Source: a virus
Reading direction: 5' to 3' (one strand)
DNA length: 23,521 nucleotides
IMG/VR virus record: IMGVR_UViG_3300043015_001684
Coordinates: 1 to 23,521 of that record
In this document: piece after piece, positions 14,396 to 23,521 of the stretch
How the letters are laid out: the number at the start of each line of letters is the position of its first letter
Numbering within the stretch: position 1 is the first letter of the stretch
Notes under the pieces: generated by a model
Databases searched by the model: none
What the model saw: the letters and a program-made list of their open reading frames with translations, nothing else
What the model was told of the DNA's origin: nothing
Made by a program: the position numbers and the translations under genes

Positions 14396-15331
14396 TTAAG
14401 ATTTATTGATATATAAGTTATAAGTTGAAATTGTTGTTGGTGTTCCGTTAGGAAACTCTTGTGCTCTATAATCGTCAGCATTAACAAAACGAGTTTGATA
14501 ATTACCAGAACCGTTTAGTTTTGTATCTACAATAGCAGTTCCTCTTGTATTACCTGAACCTGAAGTACCTATAGAATAAGATATTGCATATCCATCTGTT
14601 GAAGAAGCAGCAGTATATCTAATCCACTCTTGCAATAAGTTTTCAAATGCTGTTGCGTCATATTCTTGTAAATTATTTGAAGCATTAATATAAAAAGGAA
14701 CTGTATAAGAAGTATCTGATCCGTTAATACTATGTAAATAATAACTTGTTATTGTAGTTGGTTGGTCTAAAGTTTCACTAATACCACCAGCAGTATAAAG
14801 TGTAGTATCTGCTCTTGTATCACTATAAATTGGTGTTAAAGAAACATTTGTTGCACCTGCTAAAGAGGTAGATGTTGAAACTGTATAAGTTCCTGCTTGT
14901 TGAGTTGTTGTAGTAGCAGCAGTCATTAAATCTATTGCAGGATGAAAAAAAGTATCTTTAACATCTTGTAAAGACATTGCTTGAATATGTCCACCAGATG
15001 TATAGTATACAGGCCAAGTTTTACCTGTATCGGTAGTTGGTGATATACTTGCATTTGTACTATTTAATCTATCGTAAGAAACTGTAACTGTTGAGGGTTC
15101 TGCTGTTGTAGCCTCAGTTGGAAAAGAAGTTGTACTTGTAGAAGCCGCACCTGCTTGTAATCTTGTGTCAGTTATTGCTGATAAATTACCACCTGATCCG
15201 ACTACAGATAATGCAACACTAGGATTTAATGAATATTGATATATGATTTGATCAACAATTTGATCGACCTCTGCTGAGGACATCTCTTTAACATTACCAC
15301 TATCGTTTTTTAAAGGTGTTCTTACTGCCAT
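14396..15331 (-). CDS. Phage tail/virion structural protein
   Basis: This 311-residue protein starts MAVRTPLKNDSGNVKEMSSAEVDQIV, which resembles virion proteins of marine T4-like phages encoded after the DUF4815-type gene. The helical start (about 15-35, AEVDQIVDQIIYQY) may pack against a trimer partner, followed by Ser/Thr-rich beta sequence such as LSAITDTRLQAGAAS and AGGISETLDQP. It has no enzymatic motif. The C-terminal NLYINKS ends the gene just before the accessory cassette. A one-mismatch late promoter and a GAGAAAG ribosome-binding sequence precede it. A tail-fibre or baseplate-adaptor role is inferred from sequence style and position. Confidence 0.7.
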   Translation of the reverse strand: MAVRTPLKNDSGNVKEMSSAEVDQIVDQIIYQYSLNPSVALSVVGSGGNLSAITDTRLQAGAASTSTTSFPTEATTAEPSTVTVSYDRLNSTNASISPTTDTGKTWPVYYTSGGHIQAMSLQDVKDTFFHPAIDLMTAATTTTQQAGTYTVSTSTSLAGATNVSLTPIYSDTRADTTLYTAGGISETLDQPTTITSYYLHSINGSDTSYTVPFYINASNNLQEYDATAFENLLQEWIRYTAASSTDGYAISYSIGTSGSGNTRGTAIVDTKLNGSGNYQTRFVNADDYRAQEFPNGTPTTISTYNLYINKS

Positions 15332-15349
15332 AATATATTCTTTCTCATA

Positions 15350-15357
15350 TACTTATA
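15350..15357 (-). promoter_or_regulatory. Probable late promoter variant
   Basis: The minus strand reads TATAAGTA, one base from TATAAATA, 18 bases before the ATG at 15331. The implied leader is 13 bases, comparable to the promoter at 6104-6111, and a GAGAAAG ribosome-binding sequence is close to the start. The position in a short inter-gene gap supports it, but the mismatch lowers confidence. Confidence 0.45.
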
Positions 15358-15367
15358 TAACTTTTAA

Positions 15368-16237
15368 TTATGCACCAGCGCCATATAGTGATTTTAAAAC
15401 TCCTCCAGAAGAATTAAGTATCTGTAAATTTACAACTGATTTTAATTGATCTTGTCCAACAGCGTCATCAGCAATTTTAGCTTCTGATATTTGATCATCA
15501 GCAATATCATCTGTAGATATTGTGCCGTTTACAATCATTGTACTTGTTACAACACTTGAACTGCCTGTTGTAACTATTGTTCCAGTTTCATCTGGTATTG
15601 TAATTGTTCTATCTACCGTAGCGTTTGTAGCAGTTATTGTAGTTTCAAAAGCGTCAGCACTCGATCCTTCAAATATAATGGAAGAATTGAATGTTGGTAT
15701 TGCATCAAATATTAAAAAGTTATCTAATCTTGTTGATTGTATTCTAGGAAATCCTAAGGTTTCATCTAGTTTTAAAAGTCCAGTTTCACTCTCAAAAACA
15801 TTTGCTCTAAACGTATCATTGATATTAATTCTTGTTGAATCTGTTGATCTTATTGTATTACCACTAATTTCAATTGTACCTAATGTATGAGTACTACCAC
15901 CTGCCGTTAAATTATTTACAATAGAAACATCATCCGTTAGAGATATTGTTAGAGTATCTGGAGAAGAAACAACTGCATTTATATTAGAGGAACTAGAAAC
16001 TAATAATGTATTACCAGGGCCTATTGTTTGAATAGTAGATGAATCATCTTTTAAAGTAAATCCTTCATTTGCCGTTACAATATTATTTATCTCAATAACA
16101 GCACCTACAATAGATGTTGCAGCAAGACCTGAACTACTCAATAATGCAATGTCACCAAAATCGTATTGTTGCATATTATTAAACTCAGTTCTAAAAGTTT
16201 CTAATGTATCTGTAACCGCAATATTTCTAATAGCCAT
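15368..16237 (-). CDS. Phage tail-fibre-like structural protein
   Basis: This 289-residue protein (MAIRNIAVTDTLETFRTEFNNM...) is built from short beta repeats typical of tail-fibre shafts: QQYDFGDIALL, NLTAGGSTHTLGTIEISGNTI and PDETGTIVTTGSS. The C-terminal part has DDIADDQISEAKIADDAVGQDQL, a repeat common near the ends of phage fibre proteins, then a short tail ending LYGAGA. The N-terminus resembles those of other baseplate-attached fibres in marine T4-like phages. No enzyme motif is present. The ATG follows the stop of the 73-aa gene after one base, with GGGAG about 17 bases upstream, so translation is probably coupled. Confidence 0.72.
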   Translation of the reverse strand: MAIRNIAVTDTLETFRTEFNNMQQYDFGDIALLSSSGLAATSIVGAVIEINNIVTANEGFTLKDDSSTIQTIGPGNTLLVSSSSNINAVVSSPDTLTISLTDDVSIVNNLTAGGSTHTLGTIEISGNTIRSTDSTRININDTFRANVFESETGLLKLDETLGFPRIQSTRLDNFLIFDAIPTFNSSIIFEGSSADAFETTITATNATVDRTITIPDETGTIVTTGSSSVVTSTMIVNGTISTDDIADDQISEAKIADDAVGQDQLKSVVNLQILNSSGGVLKSLYGAGA

Positions 16238-16238
16238 T

Positions 16239-16460
16239 TTACTTGTTTACTACTCCCTTAATTAAGTCTTTTATTTCTCTTAATTCTGCTTTCAAATTAT
16301 TTATTTCTTTTACAGCATTTCTTATTTCATCACCTTGTTTCTCTCTCGCTCTCACTCTACTCATATACATTTGATATTCAGTTGTATTTGTATTGACGAT
16401 ACCATTTGATCTAGTATCTCTTACTAAACTTTCATATCCGTGTACTTTTAATCTTGCCAT
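16239..16460 (-). CDS. Small coiled-coil virion-associated protein
   Basis: This 73-residue protein starts MARLKVHGYESLVRDTRSNGIVNTN, a sequence typical of a small protein encoded in the structural region of marine T4-like phages. Residues about 37-70 (RAREKQGDEIRNAV, NNLKAELREIKDLI) form a charged heptad-like helix, so it probably makes a coiled coil that binds a fibre or tail protein. Its ATG overlaps the TAA of the giant upstream gene (TAATG). The exact role is unknown. Confidence 0.65.
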   Translation of the reverse strand: MARLKVHGYESLVRDTRSNGIVNTNTTEYQMYMSRVRAREKQGDEIRNAVKEINNLKAELREIKDLIKGVVNK

Positions 16461-19400
16461 TATACTGCCAATGCTATTGTTCTAAAGTCTTTTAATCTTG
16501 CTGGTAACGCTGATACCGTACCATTAAAGACTACTTTAATTTGGAAAGATGTAAATTCAGGTAACGCACTAGCGCTGAATTTGTAATCTTTGAAATCTAA
16601 ATCTAATACAATATCGCCATTTGACGGATCTACTGATACATCTGACGAACCATCTGTGTTAAATGGTGTAAATGGTATATCTTCTATTCTTCTTGTTTCT
16701 TCACCACCTGATAATCTGTAGAAACATTTAATAGATGAAGTTGATCTTACACTTGCTGCTAATCTAACATCTAACGCAGTTGAAGCGTTTGCCAGATTAA
16801 CTGGTTTAGTAATATAAGCACCAGCAGAAGAACCACCTTCTGTCGTTGTATCATCTTCGTAATCAACTGTGTTTGTTAATTTTACAATAACTTTTGAACC
16901 AGCAGCGGGGGCTGCGTCAAATCTTATAGTTGTTGAAGCAAACATTGTAAAGTCATCAACAGGTTGTAATTTTTTACCATCTTTTTTAACTGATAATAAA
17001 TGTACACTTGTTGGTGTACCTGATAAAGTAAAGTCAGTTGTTGATCCATCTCCTGTAAATGTATCTGTAAATGATACTGTAGGATTGTTTAATCTATTTG
17101 AAATTGCAAATGCATTAACTCTTTTTAAATCTATTACAGGTGATAAATTAGCATTTGTAGAACTCATTGTTAAATTCATCACAAAAGATTTAGCACTTGA
17201 CATTACATCTGATTGGTTAATATCGCTTGCCACCATTCTTGGATTATCAAAATAATAGTTATCACCTAATACAATACTTTCTGCTGCTGATGCAACTTGT
17301 AAAGTAAATGCAGTTTCTGAACCGTGAACTGATTGACCACTTGTTGTTCTTAATGTTGATGTTAATGTAGTTGCAGGGTGTACTACGTGACCAATTTGTG
17401 GTTGTAATACATCAAATAATCTATTTTGTGTAGCCGTTACAGTAGAACCACCAACATCACCTGTTGCCGTTGCTGTGCCTGAAGTTGTAACATCATAACT
17501 ATCAAGTGTAATGTTTGAAATACTTGTATATGTTCCGTTAATATCACTATGAGCAATACCGTTATAAGTGCCTGACGCTAAACCAGTGATTGTAACGTTA
17601 TCTGTTGTAGAATGCATTCCATGATTTTTGTGGAATACTCTTATTACACTAGAACCATTAAATGTTCTAATAGGATTTGAGTCTAAAGTTTTTGTTGGTA
17701 AACTAGCATTTGCTAATGTTAATGTACCAGAAGCTGATGTATCAAATACAGCTTTTCTTAAAGTAAATTTCATATCTTCCATTTGTTCAGCTGTCCAAGT
17801 ACGATTGTTTGATGATTTAAATAAAACACCAACAGCTGGCTGACTAGATACTGTACGATCTGAACCGATAACTGTATCACCTAATCTTGCTATGTAAGCA
17901 GTATAATCTGTAGAGTCTGAATATAACACTAGAGCATATTCAATGCCTTCTTGTAAATAAACAGGTGAATCAAATGTAAATTTTGTTGCTATTGAAGCAT
18001 CTGAACTTGTATTTACTGAACTAGGATTTAACCATTTAGTTGAAAAAGGTATAACTTTAGTATCAGGATAACCATTCACCATTTTTCTAATTTCTGCTTT
18101 AACAGGAATAGTTGATGATTTAGTAGCAAAGTAAGCGTCAACACTTGTTACAAAAATACCGTCAGTTTCATCTATTGTAAATGATTGAGCTAAAGGATCT
18201 CTCATTGCTATAACTCTACTAGATTGTCTAGTAATTGATCTACGTTCAGTTGTTGTTTGTCTAATTGTTCTTGCTTCTCTTGTAGAAACTATCGCCTCTT
18301 GTACAGTTTCTAATAAACCCTTAGCGTCATAATCAGCTTCTGCTGAAGTAGCAACTGCTGTTCTATCTTCACTATTTGTAGATGAACTTGTTAATCTGAA
18401 TACTCTTTTACCTGTTCTCCATCTTGGATTAGATGAAACATTTGGATCAGGAATAGCAAATGTTCCTGTAACAAATCCATTTGTATCTGTTACAATGTTA
18501 CCACCTAAAGAACCACCATCAGGAGTGATATAAGCAGATACATCAATGTTATCAAAGAAAGGATAAACTCTTGTATTTGGTCTCATTCCGTAAGCTTCAA
18601 AAGTAACTGTTCTACTTCTTATAAATGGAACAAAGGCAACTGATATTACTCTATTACCTAAACTTTGTCTTACAGTCTGTGGAACAATAGTTGTTCTAAT
18701 ACCAGCTCTAGTTTGAACTACATCTTGTGCAGTTGTTTGTACTAATTTATTTCCTTGCCATCTAGCATTTGTTCTTGGATTACCTGACCACTGATCTTGC
18801 CATTCATTCCATTCACTACCTACTGGTATTTCTTGTGATGTGTTATTTAAACCAGCTTCTCTTAATAGATTATCAAAAGTACCGTTTACATTAACAACTA
18901 ATTCAGGAGCTACTCTCGTTTCTTTCCATTCGTCAACCGGTGGATCTAATTCAATATCTCCAATCCAATCAAATATCAAAAATGGATTTAAGTTTTCAGT
19001 TTTAGTAGCATAAGGTTGTTCTACATATGTTGTTTCAGTGTAAGGTAAAGTTACAAGATCACCTGTTTTTTGATAATTGGCTGCTGTTCTATCAGCGGCT
19101 AATATAGAAGTTAAATCATCATCAACTTCCTCTAATTCTATAACGTCTTCATTAAATGGTGTTCTTGCTTCACCTCTTGCTCTATCAATCGAAAGTTTGT
19201 AATCATTGTTTCCTACATCACCTACATTGTGACCAGAAAAGTTATCAACAACAAAACCATTTTTAAATCTATCAAAACCATCAGCGTCTTGTATTTGTAA
19301 ACTTTGAGCATCAGCTTCTAATAAAGAAAGTTGTGTGTAGTATTCTATATTTTTAATTCTATTTTCTAACTTACCAATATCTCTCATTGTGTATCTACTA

Positions 19401-22400
19401 TTATCTTCTTTATCAATAATAACTTCATCTGTATTCAATGTGTAACTTGGAATTGTTAAAGTTGCTAATAGTAAGTGGCCATCTAAATTACTAGGCTCTA
19501 AAGGATTAATAGCAGAAGCACCTTTTAATACTTTTAACTCACCCTCTCTTGTAATAAAAATTTTATCTATTCTATTTAAATAATATTCAAAGTCTGTAGT
19601 TGCATCTGAATTAAACTGTAATACATCTACAGTTGAAGCACCTAAACCATCAAAACTTCTATCTGAACTTCCAGAGTTTATAGTAGAAGCGTCATCTACT
19701 CTTGGTCTAAAGTCTAAACAATCTCTTAATTCAAATCTTTGACCTGTAGTATCTGAAGTGTAACTAGGTATGTTTTCATAATCAATGACACCTGAATATG
19801 AGTCAACATCAAAGTGGTCACCAGAACCGTGTGAGAAGAAATCAAAATTAACTAATAATTGTCCTGTTGGTCGTATAGCACCAGGTTTTAATTTTAATCT
19901 TCCTATATCATAGAAGTTATCTCTTTGTCCTGTGTCTAAATCAAAACGACTTGTAATATCTGTATCACTAACTGTAGCAGCTGAACCAAAACCACTTGAC
20001 ATATAAACATTGTTAATTTGATATACGTCAGCTTTACCTAAACCGATAACACCACCTTCAATAGTTGATTGAGATGAAATATTTACAGTTGAACCAGAGT
20101 TTAGTGTTTTACTTTTTGAGTTTGATACTGTTGTTCTTTGAACCGTTGCTAAAATTTTAATTCTGTGACCTTGAAAGTCAGCACCAAAATCAAATTTTAA
20201 TGTTTTACCTACAGGAGAACCACCTAATTCTAATATTGGATCGCCTTCGTGGTTATTACCTGATAAATTTAATACATCACCAATTGCGCCAGTTGTACCA
20301 GCACCTAGTGTCATAATAGTTGCAGTAAAATCATCAGCGGCATAAGCAGCAAATGTTTCATTTGTACCTGCTGAAATGGTTTCATCACCATTTGATGATA
20401 ACGTAATTGTAAACTGTCTTCTTACATTGTAACTTGTATCTGAAGCACCACCGTTTGCTGTTGTCTTTAATGTTTTTACAGTAACGTGTGGTAACTTAAA
20501 TATTGAAATATTATTTTCTGGATTTGTAAGTTTAGCTCTTCTAACTGTTAAAACGGAAGCAGTCGTTACATCAGCACCACCTACATTAGCTGTTAATTCT
20601 AATTCTGTTTGTGATACAATGTATTTTACAAAACCTGTTACTGTAGAACCAGCGTCATTTGTAAATGAAATTGAATCACCTATTTTTAAATCTGTTGTAA
20701 AGTTTGTACCTTTACCTTGTAAAGTAGCATCTGAATTTGCTATTGAAACGTTACCTGTAATTGTAGTATTTGTACCATAAGTAGATGTTAAGTCAGCATC
20801 AGCAGTATATGGAGGTGTTCCTGCCATACCTATTTGTTTAACGGCTGATATATCTCTTGTTCTAACTGCTTTAAAACCTAAAGCATCTGATTGTAAAGTT
20901 AAAGATGAATTTGATGTTTGACCTGTTAAAACTTCTCCAGCACTAAATGTACCTTCTACATTTGAAACAACAATTGTTGTATGTTTAACTGTAGGAGCAG
21001 AACTAAATGATGTTACGTTAACTGCTGTTGTACCATCTGATTCATATAATTCAAAAGTATTTGTAGTTGCGTTTCTTACAGTATAAATTGTAGCGTCATT
21101 TGTCGCTGATGAATCTATTTGCCAAGTACCACCTGTTAAATTAATTTGTTGACCATCATTTAATCCGTGATCGTTTAATGTTACAACACCTGGACTTGCC
21201 ACTGTAATAGTAGTCACTGCTGTATTTTTAGTTGCAGTTACACTTTGAACTACACCTGTTGCAGCAGAAGTTGCGCCTGATACAATCTCACCTGTTGTGT
21301 AAGATGCTGTACCTAAAGCGTTTAAATGTGTAAACATTTCAATATCAAACAAGTAGTGTCTATATACTGAAGATGTATCGTTAATATCTAAACTTTCTGT
21401 TGCTGAAACTGTTTCAAATCCACGAGATTTAGCACGACCAATCTGAGGTACTGTAGTACCAACAGTTGATTGTTGCGTTCCTCGTACACTTGTCGCTGTG
21501 TCGTATAGATTAACTGTTTTAAACGCTTCTACTTCACCAGAAACAAATCCTACATCTGGCGATCCATAAACGTTTGTTACGTTAATAAAATTCTTTACAT
21601 TAAATCTTGTTTTGTGATTATTCGCTGTTTCAAAATCTCTTGCTTTATCTACATCAACAAAAGTTGTTCCTAATCTTTCTGCCTCATAACCTTTTACGTA
21701 TGCTTTGAAAGGAGAAACACCAATAGCTAATTTAGCAGCGTCACCGCCATTTCCTGAAGTATAGATACCTCTATTATTACCTGATACTAAATGTTCTCTT
21801 ACATCAAAGTCAGGATTAGTTAAAGTATAATCACCTGACTCATCAAATGTTCTTCTAGCTAATGTGTCTTCTAATATTGCATATTCTGTATTTCTAACAA
21901 TTGTTTTTATTACACCATTTTCAACTCTAGCGATTTCATAAAAACCTTTATCTTCAGTTGACGCTAAAGTTTTTTTAGCAAGTGTAAGTAAAATTTTAAA
22001 TCTGTGTGCACCTGGAGCGTTAGCATTTGATGAACCGGCAGCATTATCATTTAAACTTACATCATCATTTGGTGTTACAAAAGATTCTGTAACTGTAAAA
22101 CCTATTCTGTATGATGGTGTGTTTGTATATTTGTCTAAAATTAAAGTTGAAGTATCAACTTGTACAAAGAAACCATTTATGTAATATACACCTGATTGAA
22201 CACCAGCGGCTGAACCAGTTGCTGTCGTATCTACAACTGCTGATAAAGAAACACTATCACTATTTGTACCTGTTAATGTTTCACCATCTGCGAATACTAA
22301 ATCAGTATTATCAGTACCTGTTTTGTTATATTTTACAAATATTGTGTCAGGATCAGTACCATCTGTTGCTAGTGTATTTACAATTTCTGCTATAACGCCT

Positions 22401-22705
22401 GAAGTGCCGCCTGTTAAAATTGTACCTGTTGTAAATTGTGCTAATGTGTTACCAATACCTAAACTTGTTAGTTTAACTGCATAGTAACTAGTGTCGATAG
22501 ATACCTGTCCAGGAATTATCATTGCACCTTGTTTGAAAAGATGATCTCCAACTCTTTCGATTTGGTTTTGTAAGATTGTTTGTGACTGTGTTAATTCTCT
22601 CGCTTGAACTGCAAATGACGGTCTGAAAAGTATTCTATGAAACTTTTTCGACTCATTAAAGTCATCATAATAAGGCGAGAGGTTAAAGTCTGTTGGACTT
22701 GGCAT
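16460..22705 (-). CDS. Giant baseplate/tail structural protein, DUF4815-type
   Basis: This 2081-residue protein starts MPSPTDFNLSPYYDDFNESK and has the N-terminal region (PSFAVQARELTQSQTILQNQIERVGDHLF, here cited in parts) characteristic of the DUF4815 family of marine T4-like phage virion proteins. Small GE-x-(L/V)-TG-like modules recur at about 93-109, 139-150, 470-488 and 588-605. An E1-FCCH-like module lies near 505-560 (LNDHGLNDGQQINLTGG), and another near 1740 (FHKNHGMHSTTDNVTITG). A conserved region with DPLAQSF and FVTSVDAYFATKSS may be a jelly-roll. No membrane segment or enzyme motif is visible. The family is thought to belong to the baseplate or tail tip, perhaps in the place of T4 gp10. 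AGAGGG precedes the ATG, and it follows the gp8-like gene by 10 bases. Confidence 0.82.
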   Translation of the reverse strand: MPSPTDFNLSPYYDDFNESKKFHRILFRPSFAVQARELTQSQTILQNQIERVGDHLFKQGAMIIPGQVSIDTSYYAVKLTSLGIGNTLAQFTTGTILTGGTSGVIAEIVNTLATDGTDPDTIFVKYNKTGTDNTDLVFADGETLTGTNSDSVSLSAVVDTTATGSAAGVQSGVYYINGFFVQVDTSTLILDKYTNTPSYRIGFTVTESFVTPNDDVSLNDNAAGSSNANAPGAHRFKILLTLAKKTLASTEDKGFYEIARVENGVIKTIVRNTEYAILEDTLARRTFDESGDYTLTNPDFDVREHLVSGNNRGIYTSGNGGDAAKLAIGVSPFKAYVKGYEAERLGTTFVDVDKARDFETANNHKTRFNVKNFINVTNVYGSPDVGFVSGEVEAFKTVNLYDTATSVRGTQQSTVGTTVPQIGRAKSRGFETVSATESLDINDTSSVYRHYLFDIEMFTHLNALGTASYTTGEIVSGATSAATGVVQSVTATKNTAVTTITVASPGVVTLNDHGLNDGQQINLTGGTWQIDSSATNDATIYTVRNATTNTFELYESDGTTAVNVTSFSSAPTVKHTTIVVSNVEGTFSAGEVLTGQTSNSSLTLQSDALGFKAVRTRDISAVKQIGMAGTPPYTADADLTSTYGTNTTITGNVSIANSDATLQGKGTNFTTDLKIGDSISFTNDAGSTVTGFVKYIVSQTELELTANVGGADVTTASVLTVRRAKLTNPENNISIFKLPHVTVKTLKTTANGGASDTSYNVRRQFTITLSSNGDETISAGTNETFAAYAADDFTATIMTLGAGTTGAIGDVLNLSGNNHEGDPILELGGSPVGKTLKFDFGADFQGHRIKILATVQRTTVSNSKSKTLNSGSTVNISSQSTIEGGVIGLGKADVYQINNVYMSSGFGSAATVSDTDITSRFDLDTGQRDNFYDIGRLKLKPGAIRPTGQLLVNFDFFSHGSGDHFDVDSYSGVIDYENIPSYTSDTTGQRFELRDCLDFRPRVDDASTINSGSSDRSFDGLGASTVDVLQFNSDATTDFEYYLNRIDKIFITREGELKVLKGASAINPLEPSNLDGHLLLATLTIPSYTLNTDEVIIDKEDNSRYTMRDIGKLENRIKNIEYYTQLSLLEADAQSLQIQDADGFDRFKNGFVVDNFSGHNVGDVGNNDYKLSIDRARGEARTPFNEDVIELEEVDDDLTSILAADRTAANYQKTGDLVTLPYTETTYVEQPYATKTENLNPFLIFDWIGDIELDPPVDEWKETRVAPELVVNVNGTFDNLLREAGLNNTSQEIPVGSEWNEWQDQWSGNPRTNARWQGNKLVQTTAQDVVQTRAGIRTTIVPQTVRQSLGNRVISVAFVPFIRSRTVTFEAYGMRPNTRVYPFFDNIDVSAYITPDGGSLGGNIVTDTNGFVTGTFAIPDPNVSSNPRWRTGKRVFRLTSSSTNSEDRTAVATSAEADYDAKGLLETVQEAIVSTREARTIRQTTTERRSITRQSSRVIAMRDPLAQSFTIDETDGIFVTSVDAYFATKSSTIPVKAEIRKMVNGYPDTKVIPFSTKWLNPSSVNTSSDASIATKFTFDSPVYLQEGIEYALVLYSDSTDYTAYIARLGDTVIGSDRTVSSQPAVGVLFKSSNNRTWTAEQMEDMKFTLRKAVFDTSASGTLTLANASLPTKTLDSNPIRTFNGSSVIRVFHKNHGMHSTTDNVTITGLASGTYNGIAHSDINGTYTSISNITLDSYDVTTSGTATATGDVGGSTVTATQNRLFDVLQPQIGHVVHPATTLTSTLRTTSGQSVHGSETAFTLQVASAAESIVLGDNYYFDNPRMVASDINQSDVMSSAKSFVMNLTMSSTNANLSPVIDLKRVNAFAISNRLNNPTVSFTDTFTGDGSTTDFTLSGTPTSVHLLSVKKDGKKLQPVDDFTMFASTTIRFDAAPAAGSKVIVKLTNTVDYEDDTTTEGGSSAGAYITKPVNLANASTALDVRLAASVRSTSSIKCFYRLSGGEETRRIEDIPFTPFNTDGSSDVSVDPSNGDIVLDLDFKDYKFSASALPEFTSFQIKVVFNGTVSALPARLKDFRTIALAV

Positions 22706-22715
22706 TTATTTCCCT

Positions 22716-23521
22716 CTAAAATTCAATTATCATTTTTATATTTTCTGTTTGATCTACAGCTCTTTGAATTGGAGCTCTGTTTTCAACATACAATATATCA
22801 CCTGAATCATGGTCTAACTCTGGTGATGAATAACCTGAAGTAAATGATACATTATTAACAGTACCACTTTGTGATGTATCTGGAGTTCCTGTTGCACTTG
22901 AACTTTGTCCAGTTATAACATTTGATCCTGAAAAAGATGTTAAATCGCCGTTACTATCTGCACCATAATCATTAAATTTTGTCTGTACGTAATATAATAT
23001 ACTGTTAGTTGCATCCCACTCAACAACTCTACCTACAGCTCCTGTAGAAGTTTGATTAATTTCTTCATCAACCACAAATGTTCCTGGAGTAGGAGATGAA
23101 GCAATGGCTATCGCTTTTGTTACTCTTGCCGTTGTAGATGATAATGCAGATCCTCCGCTTGTTGGATTTTTTATTAAAGTAATTTTTCTGAAATCATTTA
23201 CTACGGAAAAATCACCCGAATTTGCTGTTTCTGTTCCTTCTAAATTTGTATTTAACATTAAGAAAAAAGCACCCAATTCTTCTATTGCATTTGATCCATG
23301 TCCACCTTTTGGAGGAATAATAACGTCTAGTTCTGCACCTGTTAAACTTGTTGCACCTGCTGAAACAATATCTGCATTGCTTACTGTAGCAAATGTGTAT
23401 CCTGAACCTGATGATGTAACAGTAACAGAAGTTACAGCTCCACCTGATACAGTCACAGAACAAACACCTCCAGTACCATCTCCTCTAATTGATATTCCTG
23501 TAAAGGTATCATCTACCGAAC
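22716..23521 (-). CDS. gp8-like baseplate wedge protein, C-terminal part
   Basis: The frame is open to the right edge, giving about 268 residues; the start is outside the window. A GTG at 23456 is not the start, because the same frame continues with FTGISIRGDGTGG upstream. The sequence contains SGSGYTFATVS, IIPPKGGHGSNAIEELGAF, GAVGRVVEWDAT and a C-terminus GDILYVENRAPIQR followed by QTENIKMIIEF. The tail (YVENRxPI...Q-E-I-x-x-IIEF) and PPKGGHG resemble gp8 baseplate wedge proteins of marine T4-like phages. A GTGGVCSVTVSGG segment is beta-rich. Position directly before the DUF4815-type gene supports a baseplate assignment. Which wedge protein it is exactly is less certain. Confidence 0.65.
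   Translation of the reverse strand, partial: SVDDTFTGISIRGDGTGGVCSVTVSGGAVTSVTVTSSGSGYTFATVSNADIVSAGATSLTGAELDVIIPPKGGHGSNAIEELGAFFLMLNTNLEGTETANSGDFSVVNDFRKITLIKNPTSGGSALSSTTARVTKAIAIASSPTPGTFVVDEEINQTSTGAVGRVVEWDATNSILYYVQTKFNDYGADSNGDLTSFSGSNVITGQSSSATGTPDTSQSGTVNNVSFTSGYSSPELDHDSGDILYVENRAPIQRAVDQTENIKMIIEF

Noticed and set aside
14384-14420. Possible sigma-70-like promoter (TATGAT) before the epimerase gene
   Set aside because: No matching -35 element at the right distance, and TATGAT is expected by chance in such AT-rich DNA.
16869-17255. Plus-strand frames inside the giant gene (also 17628-17843, 22111-22395, 22637-22843)
   Set aside because: Antisense to the DUF4815-type gene with low-complexity composition; shadows of its codon usage.
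23454-23456. GTG as start of the right-edge gene
   Set aside because: The frame stays open upstream to the edge with protein-like sequence, so the gene is simply cut by the window.
23212-23463. Minus-strand Cys/Arg/Phe-rich frame of 83 codons
   Set aside because: It overlaps the gp8-like frame out of register and has no plausible protein composition.

Overview
The window looks like a piece of a low-GC, tailed marine bacteriophage genome of the T4-like (myovirus) type, close in style to phages of SAR11/Pelagibacter or marine cyanobacteria. The reasons are the very AT-rich DNA, almost no non-coding sequence, overlapping genes, several exact copies of the T4-type late promoter TATAAATA, and a set of structural proteins (DUF4815-type giant protein, gp8-like wedge protein, collagen-like fibre, small tail-associated proteins) that I recognise from marine T4-like phages. 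The host assignment is inference. No tRNA, rRNA, integrase, IS element or CRISPR array was seen, and no stretch over 300 bases lacks a gene.

Layout. (A) 1-2135, minus: a large tail-fibre-like protein with collagen-like Gly-X-Y repeats, running off the left edge. (B) 2168-2179: a palindrome holding two overlapping late promoters that face opposite ways, toward the fibre and toward region C. (C) 2195-5496, plus: two translationally coupled fusion enzymes, a GT4-GT2 double glycosyltransferase and a glycosyltransferase-FkbM methyltransferase. (D) 5493-6085, minus: two small virion-type proteins with their own late promoters. (E) 6126-14383, minus: a tightly packed accessory cassette of 12 genes. 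It holds a TauD-like 2OG-Fe(II) oxygenase, a 186-aa protein of unknown role, a fatty-acid desaturase, a 90-aa protein, an Asp/Asn-hydroxylase-like oxygenase, a miniature SDR, two related GT-A glycosyltransferase-like proteins, a nitroreductase-like protein, an N-terminal-twitch radical SAM enzyme, a methyltransferase-like protein, a 157-aa protein and a sugar-nucleotide epimerase/reductase-like SDR. (F) 14396-23521, minus: structural genes, namely two tail proteins, a 73-aa coiled-coil protein, a 2081-aa DUF4815-type protein and the C-terminal part of a gp8-like baseplate protein running off the right edge.

How it may work together. Enzymes for sugar transfer, methylation, hydroxylation, redox chemistry and lipid desaturation sit between tail and fibre genes, and at least the two fusion enzymes share a late promoter region with the fibre. 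A reasonable hypothesis is that regions C and E decorate virion proteins (perhaps the collagen-like fibre) or alter host-surface glycans and lipids late in infection. This is inference from context; no substrate is shown by the sequence.
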